Of a stretch of 64,000 bases of DNA, positions 35,842-47,681 are shown one piece after another (position 1 is the first letter of the stretch; each line of letters begins with the position of its first letter). A program made the translations under genes and the position numbers. Origin of the DNA: Lachnospiraceae bacterium (GTDB lineage Bacteria; Bacillota; Clostridia; Lachnospirales; Lachnospiraceae); contig JAKVNF010000001.1 in the NCBI GenBank assembly GCA_022483465.1, positions 1,302,001 to 1,366,000 on the forward strand. The letters run 5' to 3'. Under the pieces are notes generated by a model, which saw only the letters and a list, made by a program, of their open reading frames with translations, was not told the DNA's origin and searched no databases.

Positions 35842-38065
35842 CGATTCTGTCCCTCAGACCGGTCAGGCGCCGGTTCTCCGCCGTGTTATTCTCCATCTCC
35901 CGGAAGGCCTGCTCGCTCCCAAGGAGCACCACGCACTTCTTCGCCCGCGTCACCGCGGTATAGAGAAGGTTTCTTGTCAAGAGCCCTTTCGGTCCCCCCA
36001 AAACCGGCAGGAGCACCGCCGGGTACTCGGAGCCCTGGGACTTGTGCACGGTGACCGCATAGGCCAGCTCCAGGTCGTCCAGCTTGTCAAAGGGGTACTC
36101 CACCAGGTGGTCCTCGTCGAAGCGGATCGTCATCGTCTTCTCCGTCTCGTCGATCTTCTCCAGGATGCCGAAGTCCCCGTTGAAGATGCCGGTGCCGCTC
36201 TCCAGGACCATGCCGAAGTTCCCGCGCCTCTCCCAGGTGAGCTGGTAGTTGTTGTGCATCTGCATGACCTTGTCCCCCTCACGGAAGACCGTGTCGTGGG
36301 CCTCGTGTTCGGCCTTCTTCGGGTCCTGTGGGTTCAAAACGCTCTGCAGCACCCGGTTGAGCTGAATGGAGCCAAGCGCCCCCTTTTTCATCGGGGTCAG
36401 CACCTGGATGTCCCCCTCCTTTGCCCCCACGTACTTGGGGAGGTTCTGGGTGATGAGAAGAACGAGATGCTTGTAGATGACCGGAGCGCTGCTCCTTGAG
36501 AGGAAGAAGAAATCTCTGCTCTTGTTGTCGAGCACCATCGGCTCCCCGTCCAGGATCCTATGAGCATTCACAACGATATCGCTGGCCGCCGCCTGTCGAA
36601 AGATCCGAGTCAGAGCAACGCTACGAAAGGCATGGGACTCCAGAAGATCCTGGAGCACCCGGCCGGGTCCCACCGAGGGGAGCTGGTTCGCATCTCCCAC
36701 AAGAACCAGGTGGGTGCCAGGCTCGATGGCGGTCAGCAGGGATTCAAAGAGCCAGAGGTCCACCATGGACATCTCGTCGATGATGACCGCGGCCGCCTCC
36801 AGCGGGTGGTCCCGGTTCCGGTCAAAGAAAAAGCCGCCCTGCTCCCCGGCCTCCTGGTCCGCCGCCCGGTACTCCAAAAGCCGGTGGATGGTCTTTGCCT
36901 CCCGGCCCGTCGCCTCGGTCATGCGCTTTGCCGCCCGCCCGGTGGGGGCCGCGAGGAGGACCGGCTTGTTCTCCCCCTCAAAGCAGCGGATCAGGGCGTG
37001 GATCGTCGTGGTCTTGCCGGTGCCGGGGCCGCCGGTCAGGATCAGGACGCCTCCCTCCGCCGCCATCTGCACCGCCTGCTTCTGGAGCGGATCGAGGGAA
37101 ATGCCCTCGTCCTGTTCCATCTTGGCAAGGCGTGAGAGGACGTCCTTCCGCTTCATGCCGCCGGAGCCCGCCGCGTCCAGGTCCAGAAGGAGCCTTGCCA
37201 CCGCCCCTTCCGCCTGCCAGGCGCTTCGAAGAAAGACAAGGGCCCCCTCCCCATCCGGCGTCGCCCGGATGCAGACCTTCCGGTCCATGGCCAGGTTGTC
37301 GAGCTGCACCGAGAGCTCCTCCTGCCCCGTGCCGAGGAGCTTTGCCGCCCTCTCCAAGAGGTCCTCCCGCGCCATGCAGGTGTTGCCCTCCCCGAGGGCG
37401 AGGTTTAACACGTACAGAAGGCCGCTCGTCTCCCGGTACTCCGCATCCGCCCGGATGCCCATGCGCCTTGCAATCTCGTCGGCACGAAGAAAGCCGATTC
37501 CCTGGATGTCCTCCGCGAGGCGGTAGGGATTCTCCCGCAGCACGTCGTAGAGGTCCGACCCGTAGGTGTCCCAGATCTTCTGGGCCTGGGCGCCGCCGAT
37601 GCCGTAGCCGGAGAGAAACACCATGGCGGCGCGCTCCTCCTTCTGGTGCTCGAGAACCCCCGCGATCTCCCGGGCGCCCCGCTCGCTGATTCCTTTGATC
37701 TCTGCGAGCCGCTCCGGCTCCTCGTCCAGGATGCGCATCGTGTCGTCCCCGAAGGCCTTGACAATCCGCTTTGCAAGCGCCGCGCCGATCCCGCGGATCG
37801 CGCCGCTCCCCAAGTAGCGCTGGATGGCCTCCCACCCCTCCGGTGCCCGCCAGGCGAAGGAGGAGAGTTTGAACTGCCTGCCGTAGACCGGGTGCTCCCC
37901 ATAGGTGCCCCGCACCGTGCAGGGGTCTCCCGCATGGATCTGCCCGGGGTAGCCGACACAGGTCAGATCCTCCCCGGCCTCCGTCGAAAGGACAAACACC
38001 GTGTACTTGTTCTCCTCATTCCGATATGTGATCTCCTTCACATACCCGACAAGTGTTTCTTCCAA
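35774..38065 (-). CDS. recD2: RecD2-type SF1B DNA helicase
   Basis: This 763-residue helicase unwinds DNA 5' to 3' independently of RecBC. It has an N-terminal OB-like domain, helix-hairpin-helix motifs (about 90-220), Walker A GGPGTGKTTTIHAL, a Walker B-type IIDEMSMVDL and the C-terminal motif VTVHKSQGSEYPAVLL. I chose the TTG at 38065 (LEETLVGYVKEITYRN), preceded by GGAG, because the upstream extension overlaps the mreB terminator. Its 3' end overlaps the comF-like gene. Confidence 0.95.
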   Translation of the reverse strand: MEETLVGYVKEITYRNEENKYTVFVLSTEAGEDLTCVGYPGQIHAGDPCTVRGTYGEHPVYGRQFKLSSFAWRAPEGWEAIQRYLGSGAIRGIGAALAKRIVKAFGDDTMRILDEEPERLAEIKGISERGAREIAGVLEHQKEERAAMVFLSGYGIGGAQAQKIWDTYGSDLYDVLRENPYRLAEDIQGIGFLRADEIARRMGIRADAEYRETSGLLYVLNLALGEGNTCMAREDLLERAAKLLGTGQEELSVQLDNLAMDRKVCIRATPDGEGALVFLRSAWQAEGAVARLLLDLDAAGSGGMKRKDVLSRLAKMEQDEGISLDPLQKQAVQMAAEGGVLILTGGPGTGKTTTIHALIRCFEGENKPVLLAAPTGRAAKRMTEATGREAKTIHRLLEYRAADQEAGEQGGFFFDRNRDHPLEAAAVIIDEMSMVDLWLFESLLTAIEPGTHLVLVGDANQLPSVGPGRVLQDLLESHAFRSVALTRIFRQAAASDIVVNAHRILDGEPMVLDNKSRDFFFLSRSSAPVIYKHLVLLITQNLPKYVGAKEGDIQVLTPMKKGALGSIQLNRVLQSVLNPQDPKKAEHEAHDTVFREGDKVMQMHNNYQLTWERRGNFGMVLESGTGIFNGDFGILEKIDETEKTMTIRFDEDHLVEYPFDKLDDLELAYAVTVHKSQGSEYPAVLLPVLGGPKGLLTRNLLYTAVTRAKKCVVLLGSEQAFREMENNTAENRRLTGLRDRIDDIKQASGYGPGSPLPEEMPDL

Positions 38066-38080
38066 ATCCCGTCTCCTGCA

Positions 38081-38123
38081 CAAAGCGGCAGGGCCTGTTC
38101 CCACCGGGGGCAGGTCCTGCCGC
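38081..38123 (-). terminator. Terminator of mreB
   Basis: A 13-bp stem, GCGGCAGGACCTG with CAGGCCCTGCCGC, is followed by TTTGTG on the minus strand. Confidence 0.65.
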
Positions 38124-38134
38124 ATCTTGTTATC

Positions 38135-39136
38135 TCACGGTACTTCAATCCCGGTGGCACCGGAGATGTACTCCACGTACCGCCCGGTTCCCACCGCCAC
38201 CGCGGTCAGGGGGTCCTCCGCCGTCACCGCGCTGATGCCGGTCTTAGCGGTGATGAGCTCCTCCAGGCCGTTTAAGAGGGAGCCGCCGCCGGTCAGCACA
38301 ATGCCCCGGTCCGCGATGTCCGCCGCCAGCTCCGGCGGCGTCTTCTCCAGCACGCTGTGGACGGCCTCCACGATCTGGTTGGTGGGCTCCCGCAGGGCCT
38401 CCTCGGTCTCCGAGGAACCCACCTTGATGGTCCTTGGCAGTCCCGTCACCAGGTTTCTGCCGCGTACCTCCACGTACTGATCCTCCGCACGGGGATAGCA
38501 GCTGCCCACCCGGATCTTGATGTCCTCCGCGGTGCGCTCGCCGACCAGAAGGTTGTACTTGCGGCGCATATACCGGACGATGGCGTCATCGAAGTCATCT
38601 CCGGCGACCTTGATGGATGTTGAAACCACCGTACCGCCTAAGGAGATCACCGCGATGTCCGTGGTGCCGCCGCCGATGTCCACCACCATGTTTCCGCAAG
38701 GCTTGGTGATGTCGATGCCGGCACCGATCGCCGCGGCGATAGGCTCCTCAATGATGAACACCTCCCGGGCGCCCGCCTGGAAGGTGGCATCCTCCACGGC
38801 CTTCTTCTCCACCTCTGTCACCTGGGAGGGCACGCAGACCGCGATGCGGGGCTTGCGGAAAGTGCGGCGGCCGATTGCCTTCTGGATGAAGTACTTCATC
38901 ATCTTTTCGGTCACCGTGTAATCCGAGATGACACCCTGGCGCAGGGGGCGCACAGCCACGATGTTGCCAGGGGTTCTGCCCAGCATGAGCCTTGCGTCCT
39001 CACCGATCGCCATGATCTTGTTGGTGTCACGGTCAAAGGCGACCACAGAGGGCTCCTTCAGCACCACGCCTCTGCCCCTGATATAGACCAGCACACTGGC
39101 CGTACCGAGATCAATTCCGATATCTGAATGCTGCAT
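38135..39136 (-). CDS. mreB: Rod-shape protein, MreB/Mbl family
   Basis: This 333-residue bacterial actin directs elongation and peptidoglycan insertion along the membrane. The nucleotide-binding signatures are DIGIDLGTASVLVY (phosphate 1), MVVDIGGGTTDIAV (phosphate 2) and GIVLTGGGSLLNGLE (adenosine). It is a single gene without mreC or mreD beside it, which fits an Mbl- or MreBH-like paralogue; I cannot tell which. It has its own promoter and terminator. Confidence 0.95.
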   Translation of the reverse strand: MQHSDIGIDLGTASVLVYIRGRGVVLKEPSVVAFDRDTNKIMAIGEDARLMLGRTPGNIVAVRPLRQGVISDYTVTEKMMKYFIQKAIGRRTFRKPRIAVCVPSQVTEVEKKAVEDATFQAGAREVFIIEEPIAAAIGAGIDITKPCGNMVVDIGGGTTDIAVISLGGTVVSTSIKVAGDDFDDAIVRYMRRKYNLLVGERTAEDIKIRVGSCYPRAEDQYVEVRGRNLVTGLPRTIKVGSSETEEALREPTNQIVEAVHSVLEKTPPELAADIADRGIVLTGGGSLLNGLEELITAKTGISAVTAEDPLTAVAVGTGRYVEYISGATGIEVP

Positions 39137-39201
39137 ACGTCCTCTTCACAAAAAATACGGTCAACACAAAATACCGCAGCTGCCGGCGCAGCCGCGATAT
39201 C

Positions 39202-39230
39202 AGTATAGTCTAACACTGCATGCATTTCAA
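39202..39230 (-). promoter_or_regulatory. Promoter of mreB
   Basis: TTGAAA (39225-39230), a 17-bp spacer and TATACT (39202-39207) lie on the minus strand about 70 bp before mreB. A GC-rich hairpin (GCGGCTGC/GCAGCTGC) follows in the leader. Confidence 0.65.
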
Positions 39231-39241
39231 AAAATTTCTTC

Positions 39242-42199
<2,958 letters not shown>

Positions 42200-42210
42200 A
42201 TTTTTGCTCC

Positions 42211-44214
42211 TTATCTGTGATCTCCCCGGTTTTCCAAATCCAGGGCATATTTTTTCAGTTCCACCATGCGGTCACGCAGCATGGCAGCGTTCTCGAAGTC
42301 CAGGTTGGCCGCCGCCTTCTTCATCTGCTTTTCCACCTTGGCGATCAGCTCGTCCAGCTCCTGCTTCGACATGGACTCCGGATCCTTCTCGAAGGCAACT
42401 TCCTTCTGGGTGACCTCCTTCGAGATGGAGATCAGATCCCGGACCGCCTTCTTGATGGTCGTCGGCGTGATGTGGTGTTCCTCGTTGTAGGCCTGCTGGA
42501 TCTTGCGGCGCCGGCTGGTCTCGTCGATGGCCCGCTGCATGGACTCGGTGATCGTGTCCGCATACATGACCACGTGTCCCTCCGCGTTGCGGGCGGCACG
42601 ACCGATCGTCTGAATCAGTGCGGTCTCCGACCTGAGGAATCCCTCCTTGTCCGCGTCCAGGATCGCGACCAGCGCGATCTCGGGGATGTCGAGGCCCTCC
42701 CGCAGGAGGTTGATGCCCACCAGAACATCGAAGACATCCAGGCGCATGTCCCGGATGATCTCCGAGCGCTCCAGGGTATCGATGTCCGAGTGCAGGTACC
42801 GGACCCGGATCCCGGCCTCCGACAGATAGTCGGTCAGATCCTCCGCCATCTTCTTGGTCAGGGTGGTGACGAGAACCTTGTTCTTCTTTGCGGTCTCCTT
42901 GCGGATTTCGGAGATGAGATCGTCCACCTGTCCCTCGGTGGGCCGGACGCTGATCTCGGGATCCAGAAGGCCCGTGGGCCGGATCACCTGCTCCGCCCGC
43001 AGCAGCTCGTGCTCCTTCTCGTAGGGCCCGGGGGTGGCGGAGACAAACAGCATCTGGTCGATCTTCTGCTCAAACTCGTCAAACCGAAGGGGCCGGTTGT
43101 CCAGGGCAGAGGGCAGGCGAAAGCCGTAGTCCACCAGCGTCTGCTTGCGGTTCCGATCCCCGTGGTACATGGCGCCGATCTGCGGGATCGTCATGTGGCT
43201 CTCGTCGACGATGATCAGAAAGTCCTTGGGGAAGAAGTCCATCAGCGTCAGGGGCTCCGCTCCCGGGGGCATAAAGTTCAGGTGCCGGGAGTAGTTCTCA
43301 ATGCCCGAGCAAAAGCCCGTCTCCCGCATCATCTCGATGTCGAAGTTGGTGCGCTCCGAGATGCGCTGTGCCTCCAGGAGCTTATCCTCGCCCTTGAAGT
43401 AGCGGATCCGCTCCTCCAGCTCCTTTTCGATGTTATCGCAGGCTTCGTTGATCTTCTCCTGCGGCACCACGTAGTGGGAGGCCGGGTAGATCATCACATG
43501 CCGAAGCTCCGCGTGGACCCGTCCGGTCAGCATCTCCACCTCGGTGATCCGGTCGATCTCGTCGCCGAAGAACTCCACCCGGATCAGGTAGTCCGATCCC
43601 TGGGCCGGATAGATCTCAATCGTGTCTCCCCGCACCCGGAAGCAGCAGCGCTCCAGGTTCTGATCGTTGCGCTTGTACTGGATCGCAATCAGCTCCTTGA
43701 TGGTCTCATCCCGGTCCTTTGTCATGCCGGGGCGCAGGGAGATGGACATCCCCTTGAATTCGTCCGGGGAGCCCAGGCCGTAGATGCAGGACACCGAGGC
43801 GACGACAATGACGTCCCGCCGCTCCGAGAGGGAGGCGGTGGCAGAGAGCCGGAGTTTGTCGATCTCGTCGTTGATGGCAGAATCCTTGGCGATATAGGTA
43901 TCCGACTGGGGCACGTAGGCCTCAGGCTGGTAGTAGTCATAGTAGGACACGAAGTACTCCACCGCATTGTTGGGGAAGAACTCCTTCATCTCGCCGTAGA
44001 GCTGACCCGCCAGGGTCTTGTTGTGGGAGATGATGAGGGTGGGCCGGTTCAGGGCCTGGATCACGTTTGCCATGGTGAAGGTCTTGCCGGAGCCGGTGAC
44101 GCCAAGGAGCGTCTCAAACTGGTTGCCCTCGCGAAAACCCTTCACCAGCGCGTCGATTGCCTGGGGCTGATCCCCGGTGGGCTGATATTCCGAATGCAGT
44201 TCAAAGTGATCCAT
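42211..44214 (-). CDS. uvrB: Excinuclease ABC subunit B
   Basis: UvrB is the helicase-like damage verifier that recruits UvrC. Walker A is [14 protein letters not shown], the beta-hairpin region follows ([12 protein letters not shown]), then [22 protein letters not shown] and a C-terminal UVR motif ([17 protein letters not shown]). I chose the ATG at 44214 ([11 protein letters not shown]; 667 residues), because GGAAGG lies six bases before it; an ATG six bases upstream has its ribosome site too close. Confidence 0.97.
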   Translation of the reverse strand: MDHFELHSEYQPTGDQPQAIDALVKGFREGNQFETLLGVTGSGKTFTMANVIQALNRPTLIISHNKTLAGQLYGEMKEFFPNNAVEYFVSYYDYYQPEAYVPQSDTYIAKDSAINDEIDKLRLSATASLSERRDVIVVASVSCIYGLGSPDEFKGMSISLRPGMTKDRDETIKELIAIQYKRNDQNLERCCFRVRGDTIEIYPAQGSDYLIRVEFFGDEIDRITEVEMLTGRVHAELRHVMIYPASHYVVPQEKINEACDNIEKELEERIRYFKGEDKLLEAQRISERTNFDIEMMRETGFCSGIENYSRHLNFMPPGAEPLTLMDFFPKDFLIIVDESHMTIPQIGAMYHGDRNRKQTLVDYGFRLPSALDNRPLRFDEFEQKIDQMLFVSATPGPYEKEHELLRAEQVIRPTGLLDPEISVRPTEGQVDDLISEIRKETAKKNKVLVTTLTKKMAEDLTDYLSEAGIRVRYLHSDIDTLERSEIIRDMRLDVFDVLVGINLLREGLDIPEIALVAILDADKEGFLRSETALIQTIGRAARNAEGHVVMYADTITESMQRAIDETSRRRKIQQAYNEEHHITPTTIKKAVRDLISISKEVTQKEVAFEKDPESMSKQELDELIAKVEKQMKKAAANLDFENAAMLRDRMVELKKYALDLENRGDHR

Positions 44215-44255
44215 TTCCATCCTTCCGCCCGGGCCGCCGGGCTGTGCAGAGGTGG

Positions 44256-44284
44256 AGTATAACATAGTGCCGTCATGAATTCAA
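44256..44284 (-). promoter_or_regulatory. Promoter of uvrB-uvrA
   Basis: TTGAAT (44279-44284), a 17-bp spacer and TATACT (44256-44261) lie on the minus strand shortly before uvrB. No LexA box was identified. Confidence 0.65.
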
Positions 44285-44328
44285 AAACACCCATCCGCTG
44301 CTTCGTGTACCGCTCACTTCGATGCGCA

Positions 44329-44365
44329 CAAAAAAGCCTCTGCGGAGTTTTCCCTCCGCAGAAGC
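44329..44365 (-). terminator. Terminator after the YdjG-like gene
   Basis: The stem TCTGCGGAG / CTCCGCAGA is followed by six Ts on the minus strand. Confidence 0.88.
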
Positions 44366-44367
44366 AC

Positions 44368-45696
44368 TCATCCCCGATGTCCTCCGGGACCGCCCGGGCC
44401 GTGGTGATCATCCGACTCCACACGCACCCTGGTCTCCGTGGTGTGGGTGTAGTGGTCTTCCCGCACCTGCAGCCTGGTCTTTCCCTTATCGATATAGCCG
44501 CCCGCCTCGGTGGCAGCTGCAACCGGCTTCATCTGACTCACCATGACGGCAATGGTGATGCCGGCAACTACCATGCCAAAGATCAGCGCGATCAGCAGGT
44601 TGTCCCCGTCGCCATCGTCCGAGAGCAGGGAGAGCAGGAACTCCAGAATCAGGGTACAGACCGCCATGATGCCGGAAAACCAGGCCACTGCTTTGCCCAC
44701 AGAGACGGGGAGGTTTCCCGTCATCTTTCCGGTCTCGCCGTTCATCGCAAAGCAGAAGTCCTTTCCATTCCACTTGGAGTGGAGCATCCAGACCGGCATC
44801 ATCGCATACTCGGGCTTTGCCCGGTGCACACGGGTGCTGCGGCTGCGCTCGATCACCTCCTGATAGCCGGAGACGGTATTTCGCATCTCCTCCACCGCCG
44901 AGTTGGCGGCACGCAGGTCTGCCCGCTTCGCGCAGTCCTGTGCCTCCACGTCGTACTTGTCCGCCGCATATCCCGGCAGGTACTCGTAGGCAAAGGTCTT
45001 GAGCTGCCTGTAGTCATAGGGCTCCACCGAGTCCATCAGATCGTCGGTCATCCGGCTGGAGCCATCCACCGGGATGCGCGAAAACGCCACGTTTCCGCTG
45101 CGCCGGATGTCGTAGTGGGCGGTCCTCGTCACCTCGAAGTCCCCCTCCCGGTGGGTCTCGCTGTTTTGCCCCTCAAAGGCGACATCCGCGTCCACGTTTC
45201 CGGAGAAGAGCCAGAAGGGGACGTAGATGCCCTGGATCTTCTTCACCTGGTTGTCCCGGGCAAAGGAGCCCGGCAGGAGCTTCTTGCCCCGGTAGTACTG
45301 CCGGAGCTTCTCCACCGCCTGCTCCTTCTGGAGGCGGAAGGGAATCACATAGTCGGGCTTTCTCACGTTCGCAAACTTCCCCACCAGGACCGCGGGGTTG
45401 CCGCAGTAGGGGCAGGTCATCGAGACCGTGGTCTCGTCGGCGACCAGCTCCGCCCCGCAGCTCTCACAGTGAAAGGTGCGGACGTTTCCGCCCCAGTCCT
45501 CTCCTGCCTGTGCCGCCTTTTCGGCGGCCTTTCCCTTTTCCTCCCCCTTCTCGTTCTTTGCGGCGAAGGCCTTTTGGACCTCCTCCACGGTGAAGACGCT
45601 GTCGCAGTAGTCACACCGAAGCTTTCCAAGCGCAGCGTCAAAGTGCATCGACCCGCCGCAGTTGGGACAGGTATAGCTGGTAGCCTGTTCAGACAT
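44368..45696 (-). CDS. Zinc-ribbon membrane protein, YdjG-like
   Basis: This 442-residue protein has two N-terminal zinc ribbons (CPNCGG...CDYC and CESCG...CPYCG), a soluble middle domain, two membrane segments near residues 345-390, and a polar His/Gly-rich end. The layout matches TFIIB-type zinc-ribbon proteins such as Bacillus YdjG, which with YdjH anchors a PspA homolog at the membrane during envelope stress. It follows the SPFH/YdjI-like gene by 77 bp, the same pairing as in ydjFGHI. No PspA gene is in the window. Function here is inferred. Confidence 0.82.
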   Translation of the reverse strand: MSEQATSYTCPNCGGSMHFDAALGKLRCDYCDSVFTVEEVQKAFAAKNEKGEEKGKAAEKAAQAGEDWGGNVRTFHCESCGAELVADETTVSMTCPYCGNPAVLVGKFANVRKPDYVIPFRLQKEQAVEKLRQYYRGKKLLPGSFARDNQVKKIQGIYVPFWLFSGNVDADVAFEGQNSETHREGDFEVTRTAHYDIRRSGNVAFSRIPVDGSSRMTDDLMDSVEPYDYRQLKTFAYEYLPGYAADKYDVEAQDCAKRADLRAANSAVEEMRNTVSGYQEVIERSRSTRVHRAKPEYAMMPVWMLHSKWNGKDFCFAMNGETGKMTGNLPVSVGKAVAWFSGIMAVCTLILEFLLSLLSDDGDGDNLLIALIFGMVVAGITIAVMVSQMKPVAAATEAGGYIDKGKTRLQVREDHYTHTTETRVRVESDDHHGPGGPGGHRG

Positions 45697-45773
45697 ACTT
45701 TCCTTCCCGGCCGCTTTTCGGCCCTGCGCCGAGGGATCTGCCTGCGGCGCAAAGTTCTGTTTTTCTCAGGCTC

Positions 45774-46982
45774 TCAGGCTCTGGGCGCACCGCAGTTGCT
45801 GCAGAACTTTCCGGTGTTGCCCTGCTGCCCGCAGGAAGGGCAGGTCCAGGGGCCGGTCATCTTGGGCTGGGGTCTCGGACTGCCGCAACCCGTGCAGAAC
45901 TTTCCGGTATTGCCCTCCTGCCCGCAGGAAGGGCAGGTCCAGGAGCCTGCTGCCGCCTGGGCAGGCGCCTGCTGTACCTGGCTTCCCATCTGGAAGAGCT
46001 GCGCGGCATTCATTCCGCCCGCGTTCTGGGCCGCATTCATGCCGGCAAAGGCCATCATCGGGCCGGTGGCGGTGTTCCTTGCCGCGTCCTGCATCGCCTG
46101 GGCCTGGGCAGAGGTCAGCGTGGCCGCTGCCATGGTGGGGTTGCGCAGGACCGCCGCCCGCTGCAGGTCCTTGATCATCTTTTCGTCCTCTTCCGAGGCC
46201 TTCATGGAGCTGACGCCGAAGCTGGTGATGGAGATGCCGTAGGTCTTCTCCCACTTGTCGGAGAGCACCTGGTTGAGCGCCGCGGCGAGCTCTGTCGTGT
46301 GGGCGGGCACCGCGCTGTAGCGGATGCCCATCTCGGAGATCCGGGCAAAGGCCGGCTGGAGTGCGGTCAGAAGCTCCGCCTTGAGCTGGGAGTCGATCTG
46401 GCTGCGCCGGTACTCATCCTCGATGTTGCCGCAGACGTTCTTGTAAAACAGGATCGGGTCCTCGATCCGGTAGGCGTATTCGCCGTGGCAGGCGATCGAG
46501 ATGTCCACATCCAATCCGATGTTCTGGTCCACGACGCGGAAGGGCACCGGACTGGCCGTGCCGTACTTGTTGCCCAAGATCTCCTTGGTGTTGAAGTAGT
46601 AGATGCGCTGATCCTTTGCCGTATCTCCGCCAAAGGAGACCCGGCGCTTCCACTCCTCAAAGGAATCCGCCACGCCCTTGGAAAGGCCGCCCGCAAAGAC
46701 AGACGGTGAGGTGGAGGCGTCGTACCGGTACTCGCCGGGCTCCGCGCACAGGTCCACGATCTTGCCCTGATCCACGATAATCATGCACTGCCCGTCGTTG
46801 ACCGCAATGACAGAGCCGCTGGTGATGATGTTGTCGGAACCGTTGTTGAAGCCCCGTCTGCCCCGCTTCTGTCCCTTTGCCGCCAGAATGTCCGCATCCA
46901 GTGCATCACAATAGAAATATTCCTTGTACTGATCCCGAAATACACCTGAGGCTGCCCCCAGTCCTGCTGCGATAAGTCCCAT
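45774..46982 (-). CDS. SPFH-domain protein with two C-terminal zinc ribbons, YdjI-like
   Basis: This 402-residue protein has an SPFH/band-7-like core of the YdjI (virion core) family (about residues 30-290), a Gln/Ala/Met-rich linker, then two nearly identical zinc ribbons (WTCPSCGQEGNTGKFC and WTCPSCGQQGNTGKFC). It has no membrane helix; such proteins oligomerise at membranes and recruit partners. It probably works with the YdjG-like product downstream. A GAGAAGGAGG ribosome site precedes the ATG. A candidate promoter (TTGTGG, 17 bp, GATAAT) lies at about 47060-47090. Confidence 0.82.
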   Translation of the reverse strand: MGLIAAGLGAASGVFRDQYKEYFYCDALDADILAAKGQKRGRRGFNNGSDNIITSGSVIAVNDGQCMIIVDQGKIVDLCAEPGEYRYDASTSPSVFAGGLSKGVADSFEEWKRRVSFGGDTAKDQRIYYFNTKEILGNKYGTASPVPFRVVDQNIGLDVDISIACHGEYAYRIEDPILFYKNVCGNIEDEYRRSQIDSQLKAELLTALQPAFARISEMGIRYSAVPAHTTELAAALNQVLSDKWEKTYGISITSFGVSSMKASEEDEKMIKDLQRAAVLRNPTMAAATLTSAQAQAMQDAARNTATGPMMAFAGMNAAQNAGGMNAAQLFQMGSQVQQAPAQAAAGSWTCPSCGQEGNTGKFCTGCGSPRPQPKMTGPWTCPSCGQQGNTGKFCSNCGAPRA

Positions 46983-47186
46983 AGTGAATCCTCCTTCTCT
47001 GCGTCAGTCGTTTCGACGTTGTTCCGGACTCCCTTTCTTCCCTTCGGGCCCCGGATTCTTTTTATTATCCCCCCTAACTCTTCTTTCCACAATGACCAAA
47101 AATGACACGGTCTCCTGCAGATTTGGGATTGAAAATTCGAAAGAACAGCCAAAAGCGCGGTGTCCCTTCCGCGCCTTCTGCATGTC

Positions 47187-47230
47187 AAAAGGGCCCGGCG
47201 GTCAGGTCTGATACCTGTACCGCCGGGCTT
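47187..47230 (-). terminator. Original terminator of the thuA operon
   Basis: The stem GCCCGGCGGT / ACCGCCGGGC lies just after the reconstructed thuA stop (47246) and is followed by CCTTTT on the minus strand. It is now cut off from thuA by three insertions. Confidence 0.7.
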
Positions 47231-47245
47231 CTTGTGCGCCTTGGT

Positions 47246-47347
47246 TCATCTTTTTTCGGCAAACGCCTCCGCCGCGGGCTGGATGGCGTGCACGTTTTGG
47301 GGATCCTGGTCCACCCGGAAGGAAGGCCTGGCCCACCGGATGGCATT
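47246..47347 (-). pseudogene. C-terminal end of the interrupted thuA-like gene
   Basis: Read on the minus strand after the 8-bp duplication this gives NAIRWARPSFRV and ends ...EAFAEKR with TGA at 47246. NAIRWA is the typical ThuA ending. It continues in frame from 50596-50625 once the IS1595-type element is removed. Confidence 0.85.
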
Positions 47348-47355
47348 TACCAAAA
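47348..47355. repeat. Left target duplication of the IS1595-type element
   Basis: TACCAAAA, repeated at 50596-50603. Eight base pairs is the normal duplication for IS1595. Confidence 0.93.
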
Positions 47356-47422
47356 GGCGTTAGTAAGAAAACGGGTTGATAAGCTCCAAAGCATTTTAGC
47401 AGAAGTATAAAATATGCCGTTT

Positions 47423-47442
47423 TGTACATTCTGCTGTACAAC
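47423..47442. promoter_or_regulatory. Palindrome upstream of the IS1595 transposase
   Basis: TTGTACA and TGTACAA form a perfect 7-bp inverted repeat with a 6-bp spacer, about 20 bp before a TACAAT -10-like box. It could be an operator or part of the promoter. Confidence 0.35.
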
Positions 47443-47469
47443 GGCCTTCTCTAACTTGAACTACAATAG

Positions 47470-47493
47470 TCTTGCCAGGAGGGCAAGACTATG
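47470..47493 (+). promoter_or_regulatory. Hairpin holding the transposase ribosome site
   Basis: AGTCTTGCC and GGCAAGACT form a 9-bp stem directly against the ATG, and the AGGAG ribosome site lies in the loop and stem edge. It could limit transposase translation. Confidence 0.5.
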
Positions 47494-47657
47494 AGCTGCA
47501 TTGAGCGCATACTGACCGAAGCCAGAGATCTTTCCAGGGACGACCTGATTCTTCTTGTTAACAAGCTCATGGAGGGCTTCTCCCATGAGAGTGCAACCTC
47601 TTCTCCGAAGAAGATGATTGCTCCCCGTTTGGATTGTCCGATCTGCCATTCCAATGC

Positions 47658-47663
47658 TCATGT
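47658..47663. repeat. Left target duplication of the nested IS1634-type element
   Basis: TCATGT, repeated at 49684-49689. Confidence 0.9.
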
Positions 47664-47681
47664 CCTTAACTTATTGAACTT

